A stretch of 64,000 nucleotides of DNA, from contig JBJMLO010000011.1 of the NCBI GenBank assembly GCA_045805265.1, positions 620,001-684,000 on the forward strand, given 5' to 3'. This stretch comes from JBJMLO01 sp045805265. GTDB taxonomy: Bacteria > Actinomycetota > UBA4738 > JACQTL01. Within the stretch, counting starts at the first letter, position 1. The number at the start of each line of letters is the position of its first letter. The position numbers were made by a program, and so were the translations under genes. A model generated the notes under the pieces. That model was not told where the DNA came from, did not search any database, and saw only the letters and a list, made by a program, of their open reading frames with translations. Shown in pieces: positions 17,429 to 25,635 of the stretch.

Positions 17429-18652
17429 ATGCCACGGATCGATGCCGGCGATACAGCCTTCGTCCTGGTGAGCGCGGCGCTGGTCGCGCTGATGACGCCG
17501 GGGCTCGCGTTCTTCTACGGCGGGCTGGTCCGCAGGAAGAACTTCCTGGCGATCGTGATGCAGAGCTTCATCTCGATGGGCGTGGTCACGACCATCTGGG
17601 TGGCGGTCGGCTACTCGCTGGCCTTCTCGGGCGGCAGTGGCGGCGTGATCGGGAACTTCGACTGGGCCTTCCTCACCCACGTCGGCCAGCAGCCCGGGCC
17701 GTGGGCGCCGCACATCCCGGCAGCCGCGCACTTCGTGTTCCAGGAGATGTTCGCGATCATCACGCCGGCGCTCATCACCGGCGCGTTCGCCGACCGGGTG
17801 AAGTTCAAGAGCTATCTGAAGTTCCTCGTGGCGTGGAGCCTGCTCGTGTACATACCGCTCGTGCACTGGCTCTGGGGCGGCGGGTTCCTGGCGAAGTGGG
17901 GCGCGCTCGACTTCGCGGGCGGGCTGGTCGTGCACACGAGCGCCGGGTTCGCCGCGCTGGCGTCGGTCTGGGTGGTCGGCGCGCGGAAGTTCGCGCCGGG
18001 CGAGAAGACCATCCCGCACAACGTCGCGTTCGTCGCACTCGGGACCGGCCTCCTGTGGTTCGGCTGGTTCGGCTTCAACGCCGGGTCGGCCCTCGCCGCG
18101 AACGGCGTGGCGGCCCAGGCCTTCGTGAACACGGACATCGCGGGCTCGATCGCGATGTGCACATGGCTCGCGATCTCGTGGCTCCGCGACGGGAAGCCGA
18201 GCCTTGTCGGCGCGTTCACCGGCGCGGTGGCCGGCCTGGCGTGCATCACGCCGGCCGCCGGCTACATCCCGACGTGGGCGGCATTCTTCGTGGGGCTGCT
18301 CGCCGGCTCGATCTGCTACATGGCGGTGCTGTTCCGGGAGCGGAGGAAGTGGGACGACGCCCTGGACGTGTGGGCCGCGCACGGCGTCGGTGGGGTGCTG
18401 GGAACGATCCTGGTCGGGGTGTTCGCCTACCTCACGGTCAACGCCGCCGGCGCGGACGGGCTGGTGGCGGGCAACGCTGCGTTCCTCGGGAAGCAGGTGG
18501 CCGCGACGCTGCTGGTGGCCGCCTACGCGTTCGTCGTCACGTGGCTCATCCTCAAGGTGCTGAACCGCTTCGAACCGGTCCGGGTGGCCGACGAGGTCGA
18601 GTTCCAGGGCCTGGACAGCGAGATGTCGGAGGAGCTGGCCTACAACCTGTAA
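17429..18652 (+). CDS. amt: Ammonium transporter (Amt/MEP/Rh family)
   Basis: 407 residues, about eleven membrane helices, standard length. Start at ATG 17429 with AAAGGGGG six bases upstream; an in-frame GTG at 17411 lies within that ribosome site and is rejected. Pore residues are intact: the twin histidines His169 (in LVVHTSAG) and His318 (in AAHGVGG), plus FFYGG near the N-terminus. It imports ammonium/ammonia. Unusually for a nitrogen-regulated Amt, no glnK (PII) gene follows; the next gene is convergent and unrelated. Regulation may act through the palindrome in its leader. Confidence 0.95.
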   Translation: MPRIDAGDTAFVLVSAALVALMTPGLAFFYGGLVRRKNFLAIVMQSFISMGVVTTIWVAVGYSLAFSGGSGGVIGNFDWAFLTHVGQQPGPWAPHIPAAAHFVFQEMFAIITPALITGAFADRVKFKSYLKFLVAWSLLVYIPLVHWLWGGGFLAKWGALDFAGGLVVHTSAGFAALASVWVVGARKFAPGEKTIPHNVAFVALGTGLLWFGWFGFNAGSALAANGVAAQAFVNTDIAGSIAMCTWLAISWLRDGKPSLVGAFTGAVAGLACITPAAGYIPTWAAFFVGLLAGSICYMAVLFRERRKWDDALDVWAAHGVGGVLGTILVGVFAYLTVNAAGADGLVAGNAAFLGKQVAATLLVAAYAFVVTWLILKVLNRFEPVRVADEVEFQGLDSEMSEELAYNL

Positions 18653-18676
18653 CCGATTCCAGAGAACCGGAGCCGC

Positions 18677-20002
18677 TCAGGCGACCGCGAAGAGTCGCCA
18701 CTCGCCGGGGACGCCCTTCAGCTCGTGGGAGCCCCGGTCGGCGAAGTCGACCCCGGATCCGGCCACCAGGTCCCGCACGGTCTGCGAGACGAGGATCTGG
18801 CCTGGGCCGGCCGTCGACGCCACGCGAGCGCCGATGTGGACCGCGATCCCCCGGAGCTTGTCCCCGACCACCTCGCACTCGCCCGTGTGCAGCCCGATGC
18901 GGAGCTCGACCCCGACCTCCTGCATCGACTCGAGGATCGCCCTCGCGCACCGGATCGCGGCAGTCGGCGACCCGAACGACGCCAGGAACCCGTCGCCCGC
19001 CGTGTCGAGCTCGCGGCCGCCGAACCGGCGGAGCTCCGCGCGGACCCGCGCGTTGTGCCCCTCCAGGAGATCGGACCAGGCACGGTCCCCGAGGGCCCGG
19101 GCGCGCTCGGTGGACCCCACCACGTCGGTGAACATGACCGTGGCCACGACCCTGGTGGGCTCGGCCCCGCCCCTGCGGCCCGTCATGAACTCCTCCACCT
19201 CGTCGGCCAGCAGGTCCAGATCGCCGGACCACAGGACGAAGTCCTCTCCGGGCAGCTCGACCCACCGCGAGCCGGGGATCCGCTCCGCCAGGTACCGCCC
19301 GTGTTCGACCGTGTTCACGCGGTCGCCGGCCCGGTGCATGACGAGCGTGGGGACAGCGACCCGAGGGAGGAGGGATCGCACGTCTACGCCATAGGTCATC
19401 TCCCCCAGCAGCAGGACCGCGGTTGGGCTGGCGCCGACCCGCATCAGCGTCGCGTACCACTGCAGGAACGCCTCGTCGTGGGCGAGCGACGGGGCGACGT
19501 CCTCGAATCGCCAGGACGTGCCCCATTCGCCCTTCACGCGCTCACGGAATTCCGACCACGCCTGTTCGGTCAATCCGATGGGGTAATCGTGGCTCCAGCT
19601 TGCCTTCGCGTACGTCCCGCACAGGATCAGCCCGCCGACGCGCTCGGGGTGCGTCACCGCCGCCGCGATTGACGGGGGGCCGGTGTCGGCGTTGCCGAAC
19701 AGTGTGGCGCGCTCGGATTCCACCGCGTCGAGCACCGACATCATGTCGAGTACCCGCTCGTCGATGGTCGGGACGGCCGTGAGGCGGTCCGACAGGCCCA
19801 GCCCCCGAGGGTCCATCAGGATGAGGCGGGAGAACCCTGCCAGGCGCGTGAGGAACCGGCGCACCCGCGGCTCGTCCCACAGGACCTCCAGATGAGTGAT
19901 GGATCCCGGCGCGAGCAGGAGGTCGGGGCCGGAGGACCCGACGACCTGGTAGGCGATCGCGACGCCGTCGTTCCACGCGTAGGAGGTCTTCGGTCGATCC
20001 AT
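18677..20002 (-). CDS. Alpha/beta-hydrolase-like domain fused to class III nucleotide cyclase domain (copy 1)
   Basis: 441 residues from ATG 20002. Residues 1-275 are an alpha/beta-hydrolase fold (LLLAPGSITHLEVLWDEP, DPRGLGLSD), but the nucleophile elbow reads G-N-A-D-T with Ala105 in the serine position, so it is probably a dead enzyme used for sensing. Residues about 285-441 are a class III adenylate/guanylate cyclase domain: metal Asp293 (FTDVVGS), Asp337 (AGDGF), and HIGARV where canonical cyclases have Asn-x3-Arg. The substrate-selecting Lys is replaced (LDTAGDG). Activity and nucleotide preference are therefore open. It is closely similar to the gene at 22634-23959 and divergent from another cyclase gene at 20139. 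Confidence 0.86.
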   Translation of the reverse strand: MDRPKTSYAWNDGVAIAYQVVGSSGPDLLLAPGSITHLEVLWDEPRVRRFLTRLAGFSRLILMDPRGLGLSDRLTAVPTIDERVLDMMSVLDAVESERATLFGNADTGPPSIAAAVTHPERVGGLILCGTYAKASWSHDYPIGLTEQAWSEFRERVKGEWGTSWRFEDVAPSLAHDEAFLQWYATLMRVGASPTAVLLLGEMTYGVDVRSLLPRVAVPTLVMHRAGDRVNTVEHGRYLAERIPGSRWVELPGEDFVLWSGDLDLLADEVEEFMTGRRGGAEPTRVVATVMFTDVVGSTERARALGDRAWSDLLEGHNARVRAELRRFGGRELDTAGDGFLASFGSPTAAIRCARAILESMQEVGVELRIGLHTGECEVVGDKLRGIAVHIGARVASTAGPGQILVSQTVRDLVAGSGVDFADRGSHELKGVPGEWRLFAVA

Positions 20003-20100
20003 CCCGGCATGGTGGCCCGATTCATCCCGCCCGCGCAAGACGCGCGCGCCCGGGAACCGGCGCGGCAATGGGCCGATACCCCGGGACGACGACGCTCGAG

Positions 20101-20138
20101 GGCGCAGGGCGCCTGCGCCGTGCATACCATGGCCGGCC
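20101..20138 (+). promoter_or_regulatory. Promoter with 7-bp inverted repeat before a HTH-cyclase gene
   Basis: GGCGCAG (20101-20107) and CTGCGCC (20113-20119) are perfect inverted arms separated by five bases. They cover the expected -35 region of a TACCAT -10 box (20125-20130), which ends eight bases before the ATG at 20139. A protein bound there would block RNA polymerase. As the gene product carries a predicted DNA-binding domain, autoregulation is an attractive inference. Confidence 0.4.
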
Positions 20139-21365
20139 ATGGAGGAATCGCCGGCCGTCCTGTCTGCTGCCGAGGTCGCCGGGCGCGCGGGGGTGACCGA
20201 AGAGGACGTGCAGCGGATGCGTTCGCTGGGGATCCTCACGCCCACCGGCGGGCGGGTCGGGTTCGGTGCCGGCGACGTCCGGCGAGTGCGGCTGGCCCTG
20301 GCGTGCGAGCGGGCCGGGCTTCCGATGGACGCGATCGCCGAGTCCGTGCGGGAGGGGCGGCTCTCGTTCGCGTTCCTGGATGCCGTGGCCTACCGGCGGT
20401 GGGCTGAGCGGTCGGACCGCACCTACGCGGACGTGAGCGAGGAGGCCGGCATCCCGTTCGACACGCTGCGGATCAGCCTCGAGGCGATGGGGTTCGCGTC
20501 GATGGAGCCGGGGGACCGGATCCGGGCGGACGAGCTCGAGATCGTGCCGCTCGTGCAGCTCGCATTCGGGAGCGGGGTGCTGGACGAGGCGTGGATCGTC
20601 CGGCTAGGGCGGGCCTACGCCGGGGGCCTGCAGCGGATCAACAAGGCCGAGAACGAGGTGTACCACTGGCGGTTCGAGGTCCCGTTCCTGGAGCAGGGCT
20701 TGACCCAGGCCCAGGCCATGGAGCGGGCCTCCGCGATGGCCGGCCAGTACAACGACCTGGTCGACCGCGCGCTGCTCGCGATGTTGCGGCGGCAGCAGGA
20801 GCTGCAGTGGACCGAGCATCTCGTCGAGCACATCGAGGACGACCTGGAGGCCTCCGGCCGCCTGGGCCGGCCCGAGCGCCTGCCCGCAATGGCGTTCGTC
20901 GACCTCGCCGGGTACACGCGGCTGACCGAGGAACGGGGGGACGAGGCGGCCGCGGAGCTGGCCTCCCAGCTCGCGGTGCTCGTCGACCGCGAGACCCGGG
21001 GGCACGGCGGCACGCCGGTCAAGTGGCTGGGCGACGGCGTCATGGTGGCGTTTCGCGATCCCGGCGGCGCGGTGCGCTCGGCCCTGCACCCGGTCCGGGC
21101 CGTCCCCGAAGCCGGACTCCCGCCCGCGCACGTCGGCCTGGCGGCCGGGCGGGTGGTGGCCTATGGGGGCGACTACTTCGGGCGCACCGTGAACATGGCT
21201 GCCCGGCTCTCGGCCAGAGCTCGGGCCGGCCGGGTGCTGGTGAACGAGGCCGTGGTCGAGGCGGCCGGCGCCGCCGACGCGACGTTCACCGAACTGGAGG
21301 CGATGGACCTCAAAGGGTTCCCGGATCCCGTCCGCGTCTTCGAGGCGGCCCCAGGCCCGAATTGA
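20139..21365 (+). CDS. MerR-like HTH protein with C-terminal class III adenylate cyclase domain
   Basis: 408 residues. The N-terminus (about 5-75) looks like a MerR-type winged helix (LSAAEVAGRAGVTEEDVQRMRSLGIL, then GDVRRVRLALACERAGLPMDAI). A helical linker follows (about 85-245). Residues about 248-405 are a class III cyclase with a complete active site: Asp255 (FVDLAGYT), Lys295 and Asp299 (VKWLGDG), and Asn plus Arg in RTVNMAARL. It is the best candidate of the three local cyclases for making cAMP. A DNA-binding domain joined to a cyclase suggests coupling of transcription and second-messenger synthesis. Probably leaderless (TACCAT -10 box, no Shine-Dalgarno). Confidence 0.82.
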   Translation: MEESPAVLSAAEVAGRAGVTEEDVQRMRSLGILTPTGGRVGFGAGDVRRVRLALACERAGLPMDAIAESVREGRLSFAFLDAVAYRRWAERSDRTYADVSEEAGIPFDTLRISLEAMGFASMEPGDRIRADELEIVPLVQLAFGSGVLDEAWIVRLGRAYAGGLQRINKAENEVYHWRFEVPFLEQGLTQAQAMERASAMAGQYNDLVDRALLAMLRRQQELQWTEHLVEHIEDDLEASGRLGRPERLPAMAFVDLAGYTRLTEERGDEAAAELASQLAVLVDRETRGHGGTPVKWLGDGVMVAFRDPGGAVRSALHPVRAVPEAGLPPAHVGLAAGRVVAYGGDYFGRTVNMAARLSARARAGRVLVNEAVVEAAGAADATFTELEAMDLKGFPDPVRVFEAAPGPN

Positions 21366-21396
21366 ACCTCCTCCTGACGATTGGAAGCCGGGAAGA

Positions 21397-21765
21397 TCAG
21401 TCCCTCGACGCGAGCCAGTCCGCTACGGCATCGAGGAAGCGCTCCGCGTCGGCGACGGCGGCCGCGGCTTCGTCCGGCGGCACGTCGACGGGCACGTAAT
21501 CCGCCTGGTTGCGTCGTTCGAACAGCGATCGCAGAAGTCTGCCGGTGTCCTCGTCGAGGCCGCCCTGGGCGACGACCAGTCGTCCGAACGCCGACAGCAC
21601 GCCCGAGTGTTTCGAGCGCGTCTCGCCAAGTCGCCCCAGGGCGGCCTCGGCGGCGTGGAACGCTGCGAAGTACGCACTGGAGACCGCCTGCGCCCCGAAT
21701 CCGCGATCGGCTAGCAGGCGGGCCGCGTCGAGATCGGTTCGACTGCGCGCGAGCGGATGGGTCAC
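21397..21765 (-). CDS. HEPN domain protein (probable toxin partner of MNT protein)
   Basis: 122 residues from GTG 21765, which overlaps the TGA of the MNT gene (GTGA). HEPN pattern: LARSRTDLDAARLLADRGFGAQAVSSAYFAAFHAAEAAL-type first helices (21-42), and RRNQADY at 84-90 in the last conserved helix. Ribonuclease HEPN toxins use R-x4-6-H; here the histidine position is Tyr90 in R-N-x-x-D-Y, as in the UPF0332-like branch, so nuclease activity is uncertain. Translational coupling to an MNT domain is the classic HEPN/MNT arrangement in which the MNT protein neutralises HEPN, in known cases by AMPylating or modifying it. Confidence 0.75.
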   Translation of the reverse strand: MTHPLARSRTDLDAARLLADRGFGAQAVSSAYFAAFHAAEAALGRLGETRSKHSGVLSAFGRLVVAQGGLDEDTGRLLRSLFERRNQADYVPVDVPPDEAAAAVADAERFLDAVADWLASRD

Positions 21766-22565
21766 GCGACCGATCGCCCCTCCGCCCGGGCGCGGGCCAC
21801 GGCGGGCCAGTCGCCGCGACGAAACTCCTCGACCGACACCGGAACCGCGGTGACCACGGTGTCGTTCCCGAGCGAGTGCCGCCACAGCACGTCGTCCATC
21901 CGTCGGAGCTCGGCCCACGGCGAGTCGACGTGGTTCAGCACCACGAGTAGGTCGATGTCGGACTCGGGGTGTGCGTCCCCCCGGGCCCACGAGCCGAACA
22001 GCACCACGTCGAGGAGACGGCCGCCGTACAGCGTTCGCAGGTCCCGGGCCACTTGGCGCGCCACGGTCTCGGCGTCGAGCACGCGCGTCCCGCCCTCGGG
22101 CACGGGGTCCGGGTGCGCCTCGATCGCCCGCTCCGCCTGTGCCCGGTCGATGATCTCCTCGTCGGACAGCCACCGGATCGCCCGGCGCTCCATCCGGGTG
22201 TCGTGGAACTCGAACCAGGACTTCCGCAGCTCCGGGAACTCGAACAGGGTGTCCTTGAACCGCCGGAATGCACCACGGCCGGCGACCGCTCGCTCGAGGA
22301 GGTCACGGGCGCGCGGATCGGTGACGCGGGCGATGAAGTCGAGCATGTCCTCGTATCCCACTCCGGACGGGATGGGATCGACGGCGATGAGCTTCCGCTC
22401 GTCGTCGTCATCGTCCTCTGAGCTTTCGAGGAAGCGCTCTGCCTCCATGCGCGGCTCCACCGAGCCGGTCGCCGGGTCGAAGTACCAGGTGGTCTCAAGC
22501 GAGTGGTCCTCCAACGCCTCGGCCAGAGAGGACAGGTCGATTCGTTCCAGCTCGAGCACCGTCAT
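21762..22565 (-). CDS. UPF0158 domain fused to MNT nucleotidyltransferase (antitoxin-like)
   Basis: 267 residues. Residues about 1-140 match UPF0158: an early IDLSSLAEALED and YFDPATG, an acidic DDDDDE run (51-56), then GYEDMLDFIARV, GRGAFRRFKDTL and ELRKSWFEFHD. Residues about 160-267 are a minimal nucleotidyltransferase with GSWARGDAHPESDIDLLVV (Gly191-Ser192 and metal Asp203/Asp205). MNT antitoxins are normally about 100 residues and lack such an extension. The fusion, overlapping the HEPN gene, suggests UPF0158 helps recognise the toxin or its target; that is inference. The pair is embedded between cyclase genes. Confidence 0.8.
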   Translation of the reverse strand: MTVLELERIDLSSLAEALEDHSLETTWYFDPATGSVEPRMEAERFLESSEDDDDDERKLIAVDPIPSGVGYEDMLDFIARVTDPRARDLLERAVAGRGAFRRFKDTLFEFPELRKSWFEFHDTRMERRAIRWLSDEEIIDRAQAERAIEAHPDPVPEGGTRVLDAETVARQVARDLRTLYGGRLLDVVLFGSWARGDAHPESDIDLLVVLNHVDSPWAELRRMDDVLWRHSLGNDTVVTAVPVSVEEFRRGDWPAVARARAEGRSVA

Positions 22566-22633
22566 CTCCTGTTATCCGGCCCGAACTCCTCGCGCGTGAT
22601 CGTACCGCTCACCTTCCACGCCCGCCGAGACGC

Positions 22634-23959
22634 TCAGCCGTCGGCTCGCAGGAGCATCCAGGCGCCGGGGACGCCTTTCAGCTCATGCGGCCCGAGGTCC
22701 GTGAAGGCCAGGCCGGAGCCCGCCACGAGATCGCGGACCGTGCTCGACACCAGCACCTCGCCGGGCCCGGCAGCTGCGGCCACCCGGGCCGCGATGTGCA
22801 CCGCCAGGCCGCTCAGCTTCTCCCCCATCAGCTCGCACTCGCCCGTGTGCACGCCGGCCCGCACCTCGAGCCCCAACTCCCGGACCGCGTCCACGATCGC
22901 GCGCGCACACCTGATGGCCCGGGCCGGGCCGTCGAACGAGGCCATGAACCCGTCGCCCGCCGTGTCCACCTCCCGGCCGCGATGCTGCGCGAGGTCGCTC
23001 CTCACGACCGCGTGGTGGCGTTCGAGCAGGTCCTTCCAGGCCCGGTCGCCGAGGGAGGCGGCGCGCTCCGTCGAACCCACGATGTCGGTGAAGAGGACCG
23101 TCGCCAGCACCCGGTCCGAGGCGGGAGCCGGCCGTGCACCGGTCAGGAACTCCTCGACCTCGTCGACGATGGCGTCGCCGTCGCCGAGGAAGGGAAGGTG
23201 GTCGTCGCCCTCCAGCTCCACCAGCCTGGCCCCCGGAATCTGCGACGCGACCCACCGGGCCTGCCCGAGGTCGGTGATCCGGTCCCCCCGCCGCTGGAGC
23301 ACCAGGGTCGGTGCCTGCACGCTCGGCACCACGGAACGCACGTCGAGGCGAGCCAGCACGCCGGCGATCTCCCGGAACCGTCCCGGGGACGCGACCAGGC
23401 GCTCGAACCGGGCCCACCACCTCACGAACGCCTCGTCCTCCAGTCCCTGGGGCCCCTGCAGCTCCAGGTTCCTTCCGGTTCCCATCTCGTCCAGGAACCG
23501 CGACGCGAACTGCTCCTGCTCCTCCGCATTGCGGCCGTAGGGCCAATCCTCGGCGCGGACCGTCTTCACGACCGGCGCATACAGCACGAGCCACCGCGTC
23601 CGCTCGGGATGGGACCCCGCGAAAAGCAGCGTCATGGCACCGCCGCGGGCGCCGCCGAAGATCGCCGCCCGTTCCGAGCCCGCCGCGTCCATGACGGCCC
23701 GCAGGTCGTCCATCTGGACCTCGAGCACCGGCGGGTCGGCGCCGAGGTCGGACAGGCCGATGCCCCGCATGTCGAACAGGATCAGCCGGGAGAACGAGGC
23801 GAGGCGCCCCAGGAAGCGCGCCCACCTCGGTTCATCCCACATGACGTCGAGGTTCGACCAGATCCCCGGCGCGTAGACGAGGTCGATGGGGCCGTCCCCC
23901 ACGACCTGATAGGCCAGATGGACGTCGCCGTTGCGGGCGTACCGGACGGTGCGATCCAC
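22634..23959 (-). CDS. Alpha/beta-hydrolase-like domain fused to class III nucleotide cyclase domain (copy 2)
   Basis: 441 residues from GTG 23959, the same length and layout as the 18677 gene. The nucleophile elbow is G-G-A-R-G: again alanine replaces the catalytic serine, as in copy 1, so loss of hydrolase chemistry seems a conserved property. The cyclase half has FTDIVGS, DTAGDGF and HIAARV, matching copy 1 in its deviations from canonical cyclases. A TAGCCT box seven bases before the GTG and no Shine-Dalgarno point to a leaderless mRNA. Copies 1 and 2 lie either side of the HTH-cyclase and MNT/HEPN genes, so the region looks like a local duplication with insertions. Confidence 0.86.
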   Translation of the reverse strand: MDRTVRYARNGDVHLAYQVVGDGPIDLVYAPGIWSNLDVMWDEPRWARFLGRLASFSRLILFDMRGIGLSDLGADPPVLEVQMDDLRAVMDAAGSERAAIFGGARGGAMTLLFAGSHPERTRWLVLYAPVVKTVRAEDWPYGRNAEEQEQFASRFLDEMGTGRNLELQGPQGLEDEAFVRWWARFERLVASPGRFREIAGVLARLDVRSVVPSVQAPTLVLQRRGDRITDLGQARWVASQIPGARLVELEGDDHLPFLGDGDAIVDEVEEFLTGARPAPASDRVLATVLFTDIVGSTERAASLGDRAWKDLLERHHAVVRSDLAQHRGREVDTAGDGFMASFDGPARAIRCARAIVDAVRELGLEVRAGVHTGECELMGEKLSGLAVHIAARVAAAAGPGEVLVSSTVRDLVAGSGLAFTDLGPHELKGVPGAWMLLRADG

Positions 23960-23966
23960 GACGTGA

Positions 23967-23972
23967 AGGCTA
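23967..23972 (-). promoter_or_regulatory. Putative -10 box (TAGCCT) of leaderless cyclase gene
   Basis: On the minus strand TAGCCT is followed by seven bases and the GTG start at 23959. No ribosome site is present, in line with other apparently leaderless genes in this window. Confidence 0.35.
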
Positions 23973-24013
23973 CGCCAGCGCCGCGCCGGGGCCGGATGGG
24001 TGCAGTCACCCTG

Positions 24014-25525
24014 TCAGTGCGTCACCTCGGTGCAGCGTTCGGGGCCAAAGGTCGAAGGATGCCCGCCGCGGTCGACCGCTCGGGCCGAGAAGCAGTACTC
24101 GAACCCGAAGTCGCCGGTGAACGTGGCCGACCGAATGGTCGTGTGGGTCAGGAAGGCGTGGAAGCGACCGAACTGCGAGGCTCCGATCGTCCGGCGGTGG
24201 AACCGGACGTCGAACGACGCGGTTCCCGCCCGGCCGCCGGGCGAGTTCCACGCGAACGTGAACGCACGGTGGTGCAGGGTGGACGAGGTCGGCCTCGTGA
24301 CCACCGCGACGGGGAGCTCGTAGGCACCGATCTCGCAGGCGGCGCCCTGGGGCCGGGTCACGCCGCGCTGGTCCTTCGCCTCGCACCCCGCCCCGCCGTG
24401 GTCGACCGCGAGGCTCGAGGTCTGCAGGGCAATGGTCGGCGTCGGGCCGCCGTTCGCCGCGAGCGGTGTGAGGCCGGCCGGTGTGCTCTGGTCGTCACCG
24501 ACGCCCGTGAAATGGCACGTGGTGCCCGTATCCAGGTTGTGTCCGGTCGAATCGACCGTGTCGGTTGTCACATCGCAGTTCGCGGGCGTGTTGTTCGCCA
24601 CGATCGTGTTCCCGACCGTGATGTGTTCGCTCCCGTCGTGGCTGAAGTGGTTGATCCCTCCGCTGGTGCCATCGCGTGAGGTGTTCTGGGCGATGGTGTC
24701 GTTGTTGAGGGTGACGCTCGCGTTCTGGCTGAGGAACCCGCCTCCGTAGCTCCCCGAGTTCCCCTCGATCGAGCTGTTCCGGATCGTCAGCGACGAGTTC
24801 ATGATGAAGATCCCCCCGCCCTGCTTCGTTTCGCCGCTGTCCGACGTCGACGTCTGATTCCCGCTGAGGGTGCTCTGGACGATGGTGGTCGGCCCCGCCA
24901 GGTCGAGCCCGCCACCGTCCGGATTGATCGACCCGTCCACGGTGTGATTCCCGGTGACCACGGTTCGCGACATCGTGAGCGTCCCCGAGCTGAAGATCCC
25001 GCCGCCTCCGTTCGCGGTGTTCGACGCGACCACGGCGTAGCGGAGCGTCAGGGTTCCACTCACAAGGATGCCCCCGCCGGCGTGGTCGCCGGGGTTCCCG
25101 CCCCGGATGGTCAGCCTCGAGATCGTCGCGCTGGTGGATGGCCGGATCTCGAAGATGCGGTCCGCCCCGAGGCCCTTGACGATGGTGGTCGGCGCGCCGT
25201 GGCCCCGGATGGTCACGGCCTCCGTGATGTCGAGGTCGCCGGACGCGGCGTGGTTCTCCCCCGCGCCGGTCAAGGTCAGCTGGTAGGTCCCGGCCGGGAC
25301 GACGATCACGTCGGCGCCGGCCGCCGCGTTCGCCGCCCGGACGGCCTCGCGCAGCGAGCAGTCGGCTGGCGTGCAGGCGCCGTCGTTCGTGTCGCTGGTC
25401 CTGGTGACGGTGAACGTCGTCGAGGCCGCCGCGGGCGGAGCGCCGTATCCGGCCACGCCGACGATCATCGCAATCGACAATGCCGTTGCTGTCGAGGCCA
25501 GCCAGAGACGGAGACGTCGGGACAT
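24014..25525 (-). CDS. Secreted CSLREA/choice-of-anchor Q beta-helix protein
   Basis: 503 residues from ATG 25525; the frame is open further upstream but the signal peptide (SRRLRLWLASTATALSIAM..., ending PAAAS) starts here. FTVTRTSDTNDGACTPADCSLREAV is cut here by its key CSLREA element at about residues 56-61, typical of bacterial secreted beta-helix proteins. Central GGGI and NN/SGN rungs form the helix. LAANGGPTPTIAL and DQRGVTRPQG..CEIGAYE give the choice-of-anchor Q domain, shared with the 13520 protein. About 85 residues follow, with the look of a fibronectin III-like or Ig-like domain (TFAWNSPGGRAGTASFDVRF). Role unknown, probably surface-associated. Confidence 0.82.
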   Translation of the reverse strand: MSRRLRLWLASTATALSIAMIVGVAGYGAPPAAASTTFTVTRTSDTNDGACTPADCSLREAVRAANAAAGADVIVVPAGTYQLTLTGAGENHAASGDLDITEAVTIRGHGAPTTIVKGLGADRIFEIRPSTSATISRLTIRGGNPGDHAGGGILVSGTLTLRYAVVASNTANGGGGIFSSGTLTMSRTVVTGNHTVDGSINPDGGGLDLAGPTTIVQSTLSGNQTSTSDSGETKQGGGIFIMNSSLTIRNSSIEGNSGSYGGGFLSQNASVTLNNDTIAQNTSRDGTSGGINHFSHDGSEHITVGNTIVANNTPANCDVTTDTVDSTGHNLDTGTTCHFTGVGDDQSTPAGLTPLAANGGPTPTIALQTSSLAVDHGGAGCEAKDQRGVTRPQGAACEIGAYELPVAVVTRPTSSTLHHRAFTFAWNSPGGRAGTASFDVRFHRRTIGASQFGRFHAFLTHTTIRSATFTGDFGFEYCFSARAVDRGGHPSTFGPERCTEVTH

Positions 25526-25635
25526 GGGGGGGCGCTCCCTTTCGATAGGTGAGCAAGCACCGTACGCCCGCGCCCCATCGAACAGCAATGGACAGAAGCG
25601 CCCCCGGGTGAGCCGATCTGCGGCATCCTGTCGCC

